A stretch of 6,234 nt of DNA from Ignavibacteriales bacterium (GCA_016207365.1 JACQPU010000100.1:1-6234), one strand, 5' to 3'. Shown: positions 1-6,234, counted from the stretch's first letter. Numbers and translations: made by a program. The notes: generated by a model from the sequence alone, not told the origin.

Positions 1-171
1 CCGTACGGTCTTTTCAATATTGGTAACGACTCCGCGCGTGAGTCCGTCAGACGTACTTCGCCCGATGCCGAGAATGCTCATTTTCCCCGGATGATTCTCA
101 TCCGGCGAGGCAACAATGGCGCAGACTTTGGTCGTGCCGATGTCAAGGCCGACCGCTATTTGATTACTCAT
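1..171 (-). CDS. ftsA: Cell division protein FtsA, N-terminal end (partial)
   Basis: This is the first 57 codons of FtsA, cut by the left edge. FtsA is an actin-like ATPase that tethers FtsZ filaments to the membrane through a C-terminal amphipathic helix and recruits later division proteins. The visible part has the phosphate-1 loop of the actin fold, AVGLDIGTTKVCAIV (6-20). ILGIGRSTSDGLTRGVV and then NIEKTV follow, the typical start of the FtsA-specific region. The ATG at 171 follows a clear AAAGGA ribosome site, 5 bases away, in the 21-base gap after ftsQ. Most of the ATPase domain, the 1C subdomain and the membrane helix are outside the window. Another actin-like protein such as PilM or DnaK is unlikely given the SxGLxxGVV motif and the position after ftsQ. 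ftsZ would be expected next, beyond the left edge. Confidence 0.94.
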   Translation of the reverse strand, partial: MSNQIAVGLDIGTTKVCAIVASPDENHPGKMSILGIGRSTSDGLTRGVVTNIEKTVR

Positions 172-176
172 GATAT

Positions 177-182
177 TCCTTT
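177..182 (-). promoter_or_regulatory. Ribosome binding site of ftsA
   Basis: AAAGGA lies 5 bases before the ATG at 171, inside the 21-base gap between ftsQ and ftsA. It is the only start in the window with a well-spaced site that does not overlap an upstream gene. ftsA may therefore be initiated more independently than its neighbours, although that is an inference. Confidence 0.7.
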
Positions 183-192
183 GCCCAGTCAG

Positions 193-957
193 TTACGATC
201 GTTTTGGATATTTAGTGTTCCCCTGTTTCCATTTAACAATGACCTGGTCAGTAAAGCGGATGTCAATATACTGTACCGACGCGGGGCCCCGTTCAAGCAC
301 GGCGTCCTTCCAAAAAGTATCGAGGAGGAGAAGTTTCTTTGGGGCGTCACCGCGGCCAAAGAGGATTGGCACGGCTCCTTCGGCCGCGTAGAGAATAACA
401 TCTCCGCCCGATCTCAGATGGATTTCAGACAAAAGGTGTGATAATTCCGGACTGACAACCGGAGCGGCGACCAGGATTTCCAGTGCTTCACGGATATCCG
501 GATGTGTCAGCGTGCTACCGACTTCTGTTTGTGCATCCTGTGGAATTCCACTGATGAAAGGCAGATCGAACAGCTCACCCGACACGGCATGCGGAAGGAC
601 AACACCTTCGCCATCAAGAAACCGGACTTCTCCTGTGTTGATCATGGCAACAGGTGTCCGCTCTGTGACGGTAATGCGCACGGTCGACGGCGGATCGCGT
701 TCGACAACAGCAGCTTTCAGAAAATAGTGGCTCACAACGTCACGTTGAATTTCAAGCAGATCGAGGTCGTACAGTCTCGAGCCTTCCGTGATATGCGCCA
801 ATTGGAGAATTTCGTTCGTATCGATCACACGATTGCCATGAACCACCACGTTTTTGATGACCAATCCGGATTTCCAGAGGTTTGCCCCGGTTACAAGGGC
901 ACCTCCGAGCACGACGAGGGTTCCGAATCCAATGACAACCATCGTTGTCGTTTTCAT
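193..957 (-). CDS. ftsQ: Cell division protein FtsQ (POTRA domain)
   Basis: FtsQ/DivIB is a single-pass membrane protein that links early and late divisome parts, chiefly by binding FtsB and FtsL in the periplasm. The 254-residue product fits the family. It has a very short cytoplasmic end, one membrane helix at about 5-26, and a POTRA domain at about 31-103 (from GLVIKNVVVHGN to VTERTP). A beta-rich domain follows to about residue 245, ending near YIDIRFTDQVIVKW. Sequence is poorly conserved in this family, so the call rests on topology, the POTRA pattern, the VRITVTERTPVA segment and the place between murB and ftsA. The ATG overlaps the murB stop as ATGA, and GAGGG lies about ten bases upstream. 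The cytoplasmic tail of about four residues is much shorter than in E. coli FtsQ. No ddl gene lies upstream, although many dcw clusters have one there. Confidence 0.93.
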   Translation of the reverse strand: MKTTTMVVIGFGTLVVLGGALVTGANLWKSGLVIKNVVVHGNRVIDTNEILQLAHITEGSRLYDLDLLEIQRDVVSHYFLKAAVVERDPPSTVRITVTERTPVAMINTGEVRFLDGEGVVLPHAVSGELFDLPFISGIPQDAQTEVGSTLTHPDIREALEILVAAPVVSPELSHLLSEIHLRSGGDVILYAAEGAVPILFGRGDAPKKLLLLDTFWKDAVLERGPASVQYIDIRFTDQVIVKWKQGNTKYPKRS

Positions 958-1895
958 GAGAGTGATGCCCTCGCTTCTTCAGAAAATCCAATGAGCTTGA
1001 CTTCAAGTTCGAGCAGGACCCCGGTGTTTTGATACACTGTTCTCCTAATGAGATCGATGAGTTTCAGAATATCCGCGGCCTTTGCAGACCCGAGGTTAAC
1101 CATGAAGTTTGCATGCTTCTCCGAAATCTGTGCGTCGCCAATGCGTTTGCCCTTCAGACCGGCCTGTTCAATCAGATGTGCGGCATGTGTTCCGGACGGA
1201 TTTATAAACATGCTTCCGGAATTCGGCATGTTGAGGGGCTGCGTCGCATTCCGACGAGCCATCATTTCACTTTTTCGGCGAAGAATGTCTTCTCTGTCGC
1301 CACGGGATAAGCGGAAACGCGCGCTCAGAACAATGTCCTGTGTAAATCCCGACGTTCTGTACCCGAATCCGGCATCCTCTGTTTTCACTGTTGCAATTGA
1401 TGTCCCGCGCAACGCTTCGACTTCGACGATGTGATTTTTCATCTCAGAACCGTGGGCTCCGGCGTTCATGACCACAGCCCCGCCGACGCTCCCGGGGATT
1501 CCCGCAGCCCATTCAAGTCCCTGAAGGCTGTGTTGCACGCAGAAATCAACAAGCTTCGTGAGTCTGGCCCCCGCTTCTGCAACAACATCACCGTCGACCA
1601 ACGAGACGTCGGAGAATCCCGATTCCAGATTGATCGCGGCTCCTGGAAAACCCTCGTCACTGATGATCATGTTGCTTCCCCGTCCAATCATCAGGAATGG
1701 AAAATGTTGTTCGCGAAAGTGTCGGATTACCGCCACAAGATCATCCCTGTCTTGAGGTTCAAGGTACAGCGAGGCCGGGCCGCCGACTTTCATTGACGTG
1801 TATGGCGCCAGTGGCTCATTCTCGAAGATGCGGCCGCGAAAAAAGGACCGGATGCTGTCGGATGTTATCACACCGCTGCCCGCGGGCATACTCAT
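954..1895 (-). CDS. murB: UDP-N-acetylenolpyruvoylglucosamine reductase
   Basis: MurB is the FAD- and NADPH-dependent cytoplasmic enzyme that reduces UDP-GlcNAc-enolpyruvate to UDP-MurNAc, the substrate of MurC encoded just upstream. From the ATG at 1895 the product is 313 residues. FAD-binding motifs are TSMKVGGPA (33-41), GRGSN (71-75) and AGIPGSVGG (131-139). Catalytic positions known from the family are visible: Arg180 in GYRTS, Ser228 in NSGSMF as proton donor, and Glu298 in LELEVKLIG. The segment QPLNMPNSGSMF with the later LIEQAGLKG and AQISEKHANF marks the shorter, type II-like form. Start choice: ATG at 1895 overlaps the murC stop as TGATG. The codon just before it is an in-frame GTG at 1898 that would give a GTGA overlap. 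A TTG at 1943 would place 16 further residues inside murC and seems unlikely. The gene ends in an ATGA overlap with ftsQ. Confidence 0.96.
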   Translation of the reverse strand: MSMPAGSGVITSDSIRSFFRGRIFENEPLAPYTSMKVGGPASLYLEPQDRDDLVAVIRHFREQHFPFLMIGRGSNMIISDEGFPGAAINLESGFSDVSLVDGDVVAEAGARLTKLVDFCVQHSLQGLEWAAGIPGSVGGAVVMNAGAHGSEMKNHIVEVEALRGTSIATVKTEDAGFGYRTSGFTQDIVLSARFRLSRGDREDILRRKSEMMARRNATQPLNMPNSGSMFINPSGTHAAHLIEQAGLKGKRIGDAQISEKHANFMVNLGSAKAADILKLIDLIRRTVYQNTGVLLELEVKLIGFSEEARASLS

Positions 1896-3280
1896 CACTT
1901 TCGCTGTGATCGATTTCGAAGAAACTCTTCTCCGTACTTCCAAATATCTCCTGCTCCCATGGTAATAACGATATCGCCTGGTTTGACAATAGTTTCGAGC
2001 GCAGATGGAACCTTGCGCTTGTCTGGAACATAATGAGCATCTTTGTGTCCGAATCGCTTGGCTGCAGCGACAATCAGCTCGCCCGTGACCCCTTGAATAG
2101 GCTCCTCTCGGGCTGGATAGACATCCGTCACAACGAGCACATCAGAAAGGAGAAACGACTTTCCAAATTCCTCGTAAAAATCACGTGTTCGGGAAAAGAG
2201 ATGCGGTTGAAACACGCAAACCACGCGCCTCCGCCATCCTGCTTTTGCGCCTGCAAGCGTTGCGCGGCATTCAGTCGGGTGATGTGCATAGTCATCGAAC
2301 ACTGAGATCCCGTTAATCTCCCCCTTAAGTTCCCAGCGGCGGTAAACACCCGCGAACTGCTCAATGCCGTGCTTCACCCGGTCGAACGGTACGCCGAGCT
2401 CGAGACCGACGGCGATTGCGGCAAGGGCATTCTGAACATTGTGATTGCCGGGAACACGAATAGTAATCTCTCCAAGGTCCTCGCTGTGCCGCCGGAGGGT
2501 GAACGTAGAGGTGTTCTCTCTGTGCCGAATGTCTGCAGCCTGTACGTCAGCTTGCGGATTCAGACCATACGTAATGATTTTCTTCCTGCTCATTTGGGGC
2601 ATGATATCCAACAAGGCAGGTTCATCGAGACAGAGAACGACGAATCCGTAGAATGGTACCCGGGATGCGAACTGGACAAACGCGCCTTTGATGTCTTCGA
2701 GATCGCGGTAGCAATCCAAGTGATCGGTTTCCAGCGTTGTGAGCACCGCGATTGTGGGAGTGATGGAAAGGAACGATCGGTCAAATTCATCCGCCTCGAC
2801 GACAATAAAGTCCCCATGGCCCAGGCGAGCATTTGTTCCACCCAATCCGCTGAGTTTTCCGCCTACAATAACCGTCGGGTCAAGGCCGCCTTCCAGAAGG
2901 ACAAGACCGATCATTGATGTTGTTGTGGTTTTCCCGTGCGTACCGGCTATGCCCACGCCGTATTTAAGGCGCATGACCTCGGCCAGCATTTCTGCCCGTC
3001 TGATAACTGGGATTTTTCGCCGCATCGCCTCAACGACCTCGGGATTGTCCGGCGTTACAGCGGAGGAATATACAAGTGCGTCAACGTCCGGCGCCACATG
3101 CTTTGCATTGTGGCCTTCGAAAACGGTGGCTCCCAGCGATTTAAGGCGATCTGTCACTTCCGAAAGAGCGCGATCGGACCCGCTGACATGAAACCCCTGA
3201 TCCAGGAGAATCTCCGCAATACCGCTCATGCCGATTCCGCCAATTCCCACAAAATGGATTTTCCTGATGGAAGAAAACAT
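1895..3280 (-). CDS. murC: UDP-N-acetylmuramate--L-alanine ligase
   Basis: MurC is the cytoplasmic ATP-dependent ligase that adds L-alanine to UDP-MurNAc, the first step of stem-peptide assembly. At 461 residues it has the usual length and all three Mur ligase domains. The N-terminal Rossmann domain begins HFVGIGGIGMSGIAE (9-23). The central domain has the P-loop GTHGKTTT (113-120) with Lys117, EADEFD (162-167), and TTLETDHLDCY (181-191) with His187. It continues with PGNHNVQNA (277-285) and RRWELKG (314-320). The C-terminal domain has DDYAHHPTE (329-337), QPHLFSRTRDF (358-368), YPAREEPI (388-395) and MGAGDIWKYG (441-450). TT at 181-182 stands where many MurC proteins have TN, and Trp316 where many have Phe. 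Both look like lineage differences rather than damage. The ATG lies 6 bases after the upstream gene, with AAGGAG about 13 bases before it. The end overlaps the start of murB. Confidence 0.97.
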   Translation of the reverse strand: MFSSIRKIHFVGIGGIGMSGIAEILLDQGFHVSGSDRALSEVTDRLKSLGATVFEGHNAKHVAPDVDALVYSSAVTPDNPEVVEAMRRKIPVIRRAEMLAEVMRLKYGVGIAGTHGKTTTTSMIGLVLLEGGLDPTVIVGGKLSGLGGTNARLGHGDFIVVEADEFDRSFLSITPTIAVLTTLETDHLDCYRDLEDIKGAFVQFASRVPFYGFVVLCLDEPALLDIMPQMSRKKIITYGLNPQADVQAADIRHRENTSTFTLRRHSEDLGEITIRVPGNHNVQNALAAIAVGLELGVPFDRVKHGIEQFAGVYRRWELKGEINGISVFDDYAHHPTECRATLAGAKAGWRRRVVCVFQPHLFSRTRDFYEEFGKSFLLSDVLVVTDVYPAREEPIQGVTGELIVAAAKRFGHKDAHYVPDKRKVPSALETIVKPGDIVITMGAGDIWKYGEEFLRNRSQRK

Positions 3281-3286
3281 TAAATT

Positions 3287-3781
3287 TCAGACACTCCTTC
3301 TCCGGCGCATTCCGAATGTTCTGTGTTTCCGCCGCGGGACATGCTCGGCGATGCGCTGCATTTCCTGCACGAGCTCGTCGGCGCGTTCGTAGCGGCCAAT
3401 CCGAACCCTGAAAATGCGCCGGCGGGACTTGGTCTTAAAGACAACAAGTTGGAACCGTCCGGCGGTCTGTACGAAGCGTTCACGGCCGATATGCATCCAC
3501 TCCAAGTCTGACGTCTCGATCACGCGTTCCCGATTTCGGCTATGAAATATAATCTTGCTGCCATCGAGCATGAGTTTTCGATCGCGGATCCTATTTAGCA
3601 GGAGCACAACAAGGGACACAAGGAAAAAGAACGCCATGATATACATGATAGGGTCCCTGTAGATCAGCGTGAACTGATCCTCAACGAAGTTCCCGCGAAT
3701 ACCGGCGTACAGAAGCAAGGCAACGAGGTACATCAGTGTTTGCTGATAGTAGAAATCCAGTTTGTATCGAAAAATTTTCAT
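3287..3781 (-). CDS. Uncharacterised two-helix membrane protein with a PH-like cytoplasmic domain
   Basis: I do not recognise this family. The predicted 164-residue protein has a short N-terminus and two membrane helices at about 13-28 and 45-63, joined by a short loop containing acidic residues. A basic, beta-rich region follows at about 64-146. Its pattern of short strands (KLMLDGSKIIFHSR, VIETSDLEW, FQLVVFKTK, RIFRVRIG), then a terminal helix starting YERADELVQEMQRIA, recalls bacterial PH-like domains that follow paired helices. The tail (149-164) is rich in arginine. If the positive-inside rule holds, both ends face the cytoplasm. Two starts are possible: ATG at 3781, ten bases after GGGAG, or GTG at 3787, which overlaps the murG stop as GTGA but sits only four bases after GGGAG. 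I chose ATG. Its place between murG and murC suggests a role tied to lipid II synthesis or division, but that is inferred from context alone. Confidence 0.85.
   Translation of the reverse strand: MKIFRYKLDFYYQQTLMYLVALLLYAGIRGNFVEDQFTLIYRDPIMYIMAFFFLVSLVVLLLNRIRDRKLMLDGSKIIFHSRNRERVIETSDLEWMHIGRERFVQTAGRFQLVVFKTKSRRRIFRVRIGRYERADELVQEMQRIAEHVPRRKHRTFGMRRRRSV
3294..3299 (-). promoter_or_regulatory. Likely ribosome binding site of murC
   Basis: AAGGAG, within a longer purine run, lies 13 bases before the murC ATG at 3280. This is a longer spacing than usual. The site falls inside the last codons of the upstream membrane protein gene, where it encodes part of the arginine-rich tail. No other ordinary start codon lies between it and the ATG. 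Confidence 0.55.
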
Positions 3782-3783
3782 TC

Positions 3784-4941
3784 TCACCCCGCTCCCGTGG
3801 ATCTGTGACCGCGTACGGACTGTTGTGTTGCCAGGTCCAAAACCTCTTTGGCAATCAGTTCTGCTGCATGGGGTTGCGCAAGAGTCGCTCCGGCCCGACC
3901 CATGGCTGCGCGTTTTGATGGAGAGCGGAGAAGGTCAAGGACGACAGCGTTCAACCGGGCCAGCTCTCGTTCTGCAACGATTGTCGCGGCACCGGCTCGC
4001 GCCATCGATTCCGCGTTCCGGGTCTGATGATTTCCGGCGGCATGCGGATACGGAATAAGCACTGCAGGCTTTGCCGCGCAGGTCAGTTCCGCGATGGTCG
4101 TTGCCCCGGCACGACAGATGACAAGATCTGCCGCTGCATATGCGCGATCCATTTCTGCAACGAACGGTCCGATCCATCCCACGCGCCTTTCGCCAACTCT
4201 GTGCATCACGCTGTCAAAATTCCGCTCGCCGGTTTGCCATATCAACTGGGCTCCCTCCCGGTCAAGATCTTCCAGCAGAGCGAATATGGCCTCATTGATG
4301 GTCGCGGCTCCCTGGCTTCCTCCGAGAACAAGAACAACGGGCCTGTCCGGATCAAGTCTGAATGTCCCAATCCCCTCCGGCCGCGTTGCAACACCAATTG
4401 ATGCGCGGGTTGGGGTACCGACAGTTGTTACTGCATGTGTGCGGGGGAGCCAGCGTCGGGCATCCTCGAATCCGAGGAATACCTTTGTAACACGGCCAGC
4501 GAGCATTCTTGTGGTGATGCCGGGATAGCTGTTTGATTCATGAAGGACCGTGGGTATCCCGAGCAGAGAAGATGCGAAAAGAACCGGTCCGCACACATAG
4601 CCGCCTGTTCCGACGACTACCGCAGGTTTCTGTCTGAGCATGAGATACAATGATTGCACGAGCGACACGAGTATCTTCAACGGAAGTAAAAGATTGCTTA
4701 CCAGAGCTCCTCGTTGGAAACCGCTGATCCAGATGCTCACAAAAGGGTATCCGTAGCTTGGTACCACCCTTTCTTCAATCCTTCCCTTTGTTCCCGCAAA
4801 CATTAAGCGTACATCCGGTCTCAGGCGATTCAAAGCTTCCGCAACGGCAAGTGCCGGAAAAAGATGTCCACCGGTTCCTCCGCCAGCGAGAACAATCGTG
4901 ACGGCCCTGGAAGACAGACCGGTCTCAAGTTGCCCTGGCAC
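3784..4941 (-). CDS. murG: UDP-GlcNAc:undecaprenyl-PP-MurNAc-pentapeptide GlcNAc transferase (lipid II synthase)
   Basis: MurG is a GT-B glycosyltransferase at the cytoplasmic membrane face. It transfers GlcNAc from UDP-GlcNAc to lipid I, giving lipid II, the substrate of FtsW. The 385-residue product has the N-terminal glycine-rich loop GGGTGGHLFPAL (20-31) with the conserved His26. It also has GTGGYVCGP (111-119), HESNSYPG (134-141), the linker GGSQGAATIN (207-216), and the UDP-GlcNAc site RAGATTIAEL (277-286) with Glu285. PYPHAAGNHQTRNA (297-310) follows, with Gln306. A hydrophobic and basic stretch at about 78-105 probably sits on the membrane. The GTG start lies 17 bp inside the end of ftsW and is the only ordinary start codon before the glycine-rich loop. 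An AGGAG at 4946-4950 precedes it by only four bases, which is tight. The acceptor-side motifs resemble Bacteroidota/Chlorobiota MurG more than the E. coli enzyme. Confidence 0.97.
   Translation of the reverse strand: MPGQLETGLSSRAVTIVLAGGGTGGHLFPALAVAEALNRLRPDVRLMFAGTKGRIEERVVPSYGYPFVSIWISGFQRGALVSNLLLPLKILVSLVQSLYLMLRQKPAVVVGTGGYVCGPVLFASSLLGIPTVLHESNSYPGITTRMLAGRVTKVFLGFEDARRWLPRTHAVTTVGTPTRASIGVATRPEGIGTFRLDPDRPVVLVLGGSQGAATINEAIFALLEDLDREGAQLIWQTGERNFDSVMHRVGERRVGWIGPFVAEMDRAYAAADLVICRAGATTIAELTCAAKPAVLIPYPHAAGNHQTRNAESMARAGAATIVAERELARLNAVVLDLLRSPSKRAAMGRAGATLAQPHAAELIAKEVLDLATQQSVRGHRSTGAG
3792..3796 (-). promoter_or_regulatory. Likely ribosome binding site of the small membrane protein gene
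   Basis: GGGAG at the end of murG lies 10 bases before the ATG at 3781 and 4 bases before the GTG at 3787. The spacing favours the ATG as the start of the unrecognised membrane protein, giving 164 rather than 166 residues. Confidence 0.5.
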
Positions 4942-6091
4942 TCTGCTCCTGCAACGATTCTACGGGCATAACGCCGTCCGGGAGTCTTGTCATGCGCGGG
5001 TGAAGGTCTGTCTGTGCCGAAATGTTGAGTAGCACACCGATCGCAAAAGACGAGAACACCAGGGAAGATCCGCCATAGCTGACAAATGGCATTGGCAGGC
5101 CGGTGGTCGGCAGCAAACCAAGTGTTACCCCGGCGTTGACGATGGCGTAAAGCGTGATCGTGCTGGTTATTCCAATGGCCAGGAGCCGCCCATACTCATC
5201 CCGCGCATATTTGGCAATTTTGAATCCGCGCAGCATGATGAGGAGAAAGAGACCCATAAAGAAGATTGTTCCCACAAATCCATATTCTTCTCCCACAATC
5301 GAGAACACGAAATCGCCGTAGGATTCAGGAAGGAACAGATCACGCTGCTTGCTTTCTCCGGGACCTAGGCCGAACAATCCTCCGCTTCCAAATCCGATAA
5401 TTCCCTGCCAAAGCTGATAATTCACGGTTCCGGAATTGCCGCTCAGAAACGATTTGAAACGTGCGAACCTGTATGGTGCGCTCACGACATAAGCCAGCAG
5501 GATCGGTGCAAGGGCGAGCGCGATAAAGAATAAGTGGGAAATCCGCGCCCGGCCGATGAAGAGCATCACAAGGCTGATCAGGACAATCATTGCTCCCGTA
5601 CTGAAATTGGGCTGCAGGAGAACAAGTCCTGTTACAATGCCGATCCAGATCGACATTGGCAAAAAACCCCGCTTGAATTCACGCACGAGGTCCTGTTTGG
5701 TGGCAATAAGCGTGCACAAATGAAACAACAAGGCAAACTTCGCAAACTCGGACGGCTGAACGCCGATCCCTCCGACGCGAAGCCATCTCGCTGCCCCTTT
5801 AGTTTCGCCTCCGAGCACGAGGGTTATCACAAGCAAAAGGAGGGCAAGGATCAGGGCGGGTTTCGTGAGCTTCCGGTATTTTCGGTAATCGAGGGTCACA
5901 CCGACAAAAAGCGCTCCAATACCAAGAATGATTTTCAGGGCATGCGAATTCAAAAGCCTGTTGCTCTCGCCGAATTTTTCCAGCGCCCAGGTGGCCGAGG
6001 CGCTGTACACAACGCCCAGGCTCAGTACCATGAGCGTGAGCACGATGATCAGCGTGGGAAGATCGATATGATTACGCTGGGTTTTCGTCAC
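4925..6091 (-). CDS. ftsW: Septal peptidoglycan glycosyltransferase FtsW (SEDS family)
   Basis: FtsW is the SEDS-family membrane polymerase that links lipid II into glycan strands at the division septum, working with a class B PBP. The 388-residue product has the usual length and about ten membrane segments, roughly at 11-31, 51-67, 79-95, 115-131, 143-160, 161-180, 186-203, 267-289, 303-325 and 337-358. Family motifs are present: KGAARWLRVGG (98-108) leading to QPSEFAK (112-118), QPNFSTG (160-166), FLPESYGDF (253-261) in the large external loop, and PMPFVSYGGSS (333-343). By family knowledge Asp260 corresponds to the essential loop aspartate of SEDS enzymes. QPNFST replaces the more familiar QPDFGT, a variant I associate with Bacteroidota-like lineages. 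The start is GTG, overlapping the murD stop as GTGA, with no strong ribosome site nearby. RodA is the alternative family member, but the position between murD and murG argues for FtsW. Confidence 0.96.
   Translation of the reverse strand: MTKTQRNHIDLPTLIIVLTLMVLSLGVVYSASATWALEKFGESNRLLNSHALKIILGIGALFVGVTLDYRKYRKLTKPALILALLLLVITLVLGGETKGAARWLRVGGIGVQPSEFAKFALLFHLCTLIATKQDLVREFKRGFLPMSIWIGIVTGLVLLQPNFSTGAMIVLISLVMLFIGRARISHLFFIALALAPILLAYVVSAPYRFARFKSFLSGNSGTVNYQLWQGIIGFGSGGLFGLGPGESKQRDLFLPESYGDFVFSIVGEEYGFVGTIFFMGLFLLIMLRGFKIAKYARDEYGRLLAIGITSTITLYAIVNAGVTLGLLPTTGLPMPFVSYGGSSLVFSSFAIGVLLNISAQTDLHPRMTRLPDGVMPVESLQEQSARAT
4946..4950 (-). promoter_or_regulatory. Likely ribosome binding site of murG
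   Basis: AGGAG in the last codons of ftsW lies 4 bases before the GTG at 4941. The spacing is short, but there is no other ATG, GTG or TTG in frame before the conserved glycine-rich loop of MurG. Reading this start may depend on ribosomes finishing ftsW. Confidence 0.5.
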
Positions 6092-6234
6092 AGATGATTT
6101 ACCAGATCCTTGAACACTTTGCCGCGATGCTCGTAATTCACGAACCAGTCAAACGAGGCGCAGGCGGGCGAAAGGAGAACAATGTCTCCGGGCTCCCCGA
6201 GCTTCGATGCTGTTCGAACGGCCTCTTCCATGGA
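6088..6234 (-). CDS. murD: UDP-N-acetylmuramoylalanine--D-glutamate ligase, C-terminal end (partial)
   Basis: This is the last 48 codons of MurD, cut by the right edge of the window. MurD is the cytoplasmic ATP-dependent ligase that adds D-glutamate to UDP-MurNAc-L-alanine, the second amino acid of the peptidoglycan stem peptide. The visible part contains the family's C-terminal signature: GDIVLLSPACASFDWF followed by NYEHRG and then KVFKDLV. In Mur ligases this belongs to the C-terminal Rossmann-like domain that closes over the substrate. The stop codon TGA overlaps the GTG start of ftsW as GTGA at 6088-6091, so the two genes are probably translationally coupled. The N-terminal and central ATPase domains lie outside the window and cannot be judged. 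Identity rests on the SPACASFD motif and on the murD-ftsW-murG order, which is standard for dcw clusters. Confidence 0.93.
   Translation of the reverse strand, partial: SMEEAVRTASKLGEPGDIVLLSPACASFDWFVNYEHRGKVFKDLVNHL

Noticed and set aside
172..192. Possible promoter or terminator between ftsQ and ftsA
   Set aside because: The gap is only 21 bases. It shows a ribosome site but no hairpin with a T-run and no room for a convincing promoter. A promoter inside ftsQ cannot be excluded by eye.
502..1032. Open frame of 176 codons on the plus strand opposite ftsQ and the end of murB
   Set aside because: It spans the ftsQ-murB junction in antisense. The product is low in hydrophobic structure and has no family resemblance, so it is a shadow of the real genes.
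1895..1943. Longer murB start at TTG 1943
   Set aside because: It would overlap murC by 49 bases and add 16 residues with no match to the family start. The ATG at 1895 (or the adjacent GTG at 1898) gives a tight stop-start overlap like the other junctions.
2369..2917. Open frame of 182 codons on the plus strand opposite murC
   Set aside because: It is antisense to the conserved central domain of MurC. The product has no recognisable domain, and the murC reading explains the sequence fully.
5534..6097. Long open frame on the plus strand (187 codons) opposite ftsW
   Set aside because: It lies wholly antisense to a clearly conserved ftsW. Its product is rich in His, Gln, Lys and Arg without recognisable motifs, as expected from the reverse complement of a hydrophobic membrane protein.

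Overview
The whole window is one stretch of a bacterial division and cell wall (dcw) cluster, read entirely from the minus strand. In transcription order, from high to low coordinates, it holds: the 3' end of murD, ftsW, murG, a small unrecognised membrane protein gene, murC, murB, ftsQ and the 5' end of ftsA. Nearly every base is coding. The only gaps are a few bases between the small membrane gene and murC, and 21 bases between ftsQ and ftsA. No stretch over 300 bases lacks a gene. I saw no tRNA, rRNA, CRISPR array, insertion sequence, terminator or convincing promoter. This fits the interior of a long operon whose promoter lies beyond the right edge.

The genes form one pathway. MurB and MurC start and extend the cytoplasmic UDP-MurNAc peptide. 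MurD adds D-glutamate. MurG converts lipid I to lipid II at the inner membrane face. FtsW polymerises lipid II into septal glycan. FtsQ and FtsA are divisome scaffold components, and FtsA anchors FtsZ to the membrane. Most junctions are overlaps (GTGA, 17 bp, GTGA or a 2-base gap, TGATG/GTGA, ATGA), which suggests translational coupling.

The organism is a diderm-type bacterium with roughly balanced base composition. Several features recall the Bacteroidota/Chlorobiota/Ignavibacteriota group: the MurG acceptor-side motif (RAGATTIAEL, then PYPHAAGNHQTRNA), the MurC segment TTLETDHLDCY, and the MurD ending with SPACASFDWF and NYEHRG. This placement comes from memory of family sequences, not from a search.

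The one gene outside standard knowledge is the roughly 164-residue protein between murG and murC. It has two membrane helices followed by a basic, beta-rich cytoplasmic domain that resembles a bacterial PH-like fold. It is the best candidate here for something undescribed. The rest is a conventional, intact dcw cluster, and I see no evidence of a novel multi-gene system.
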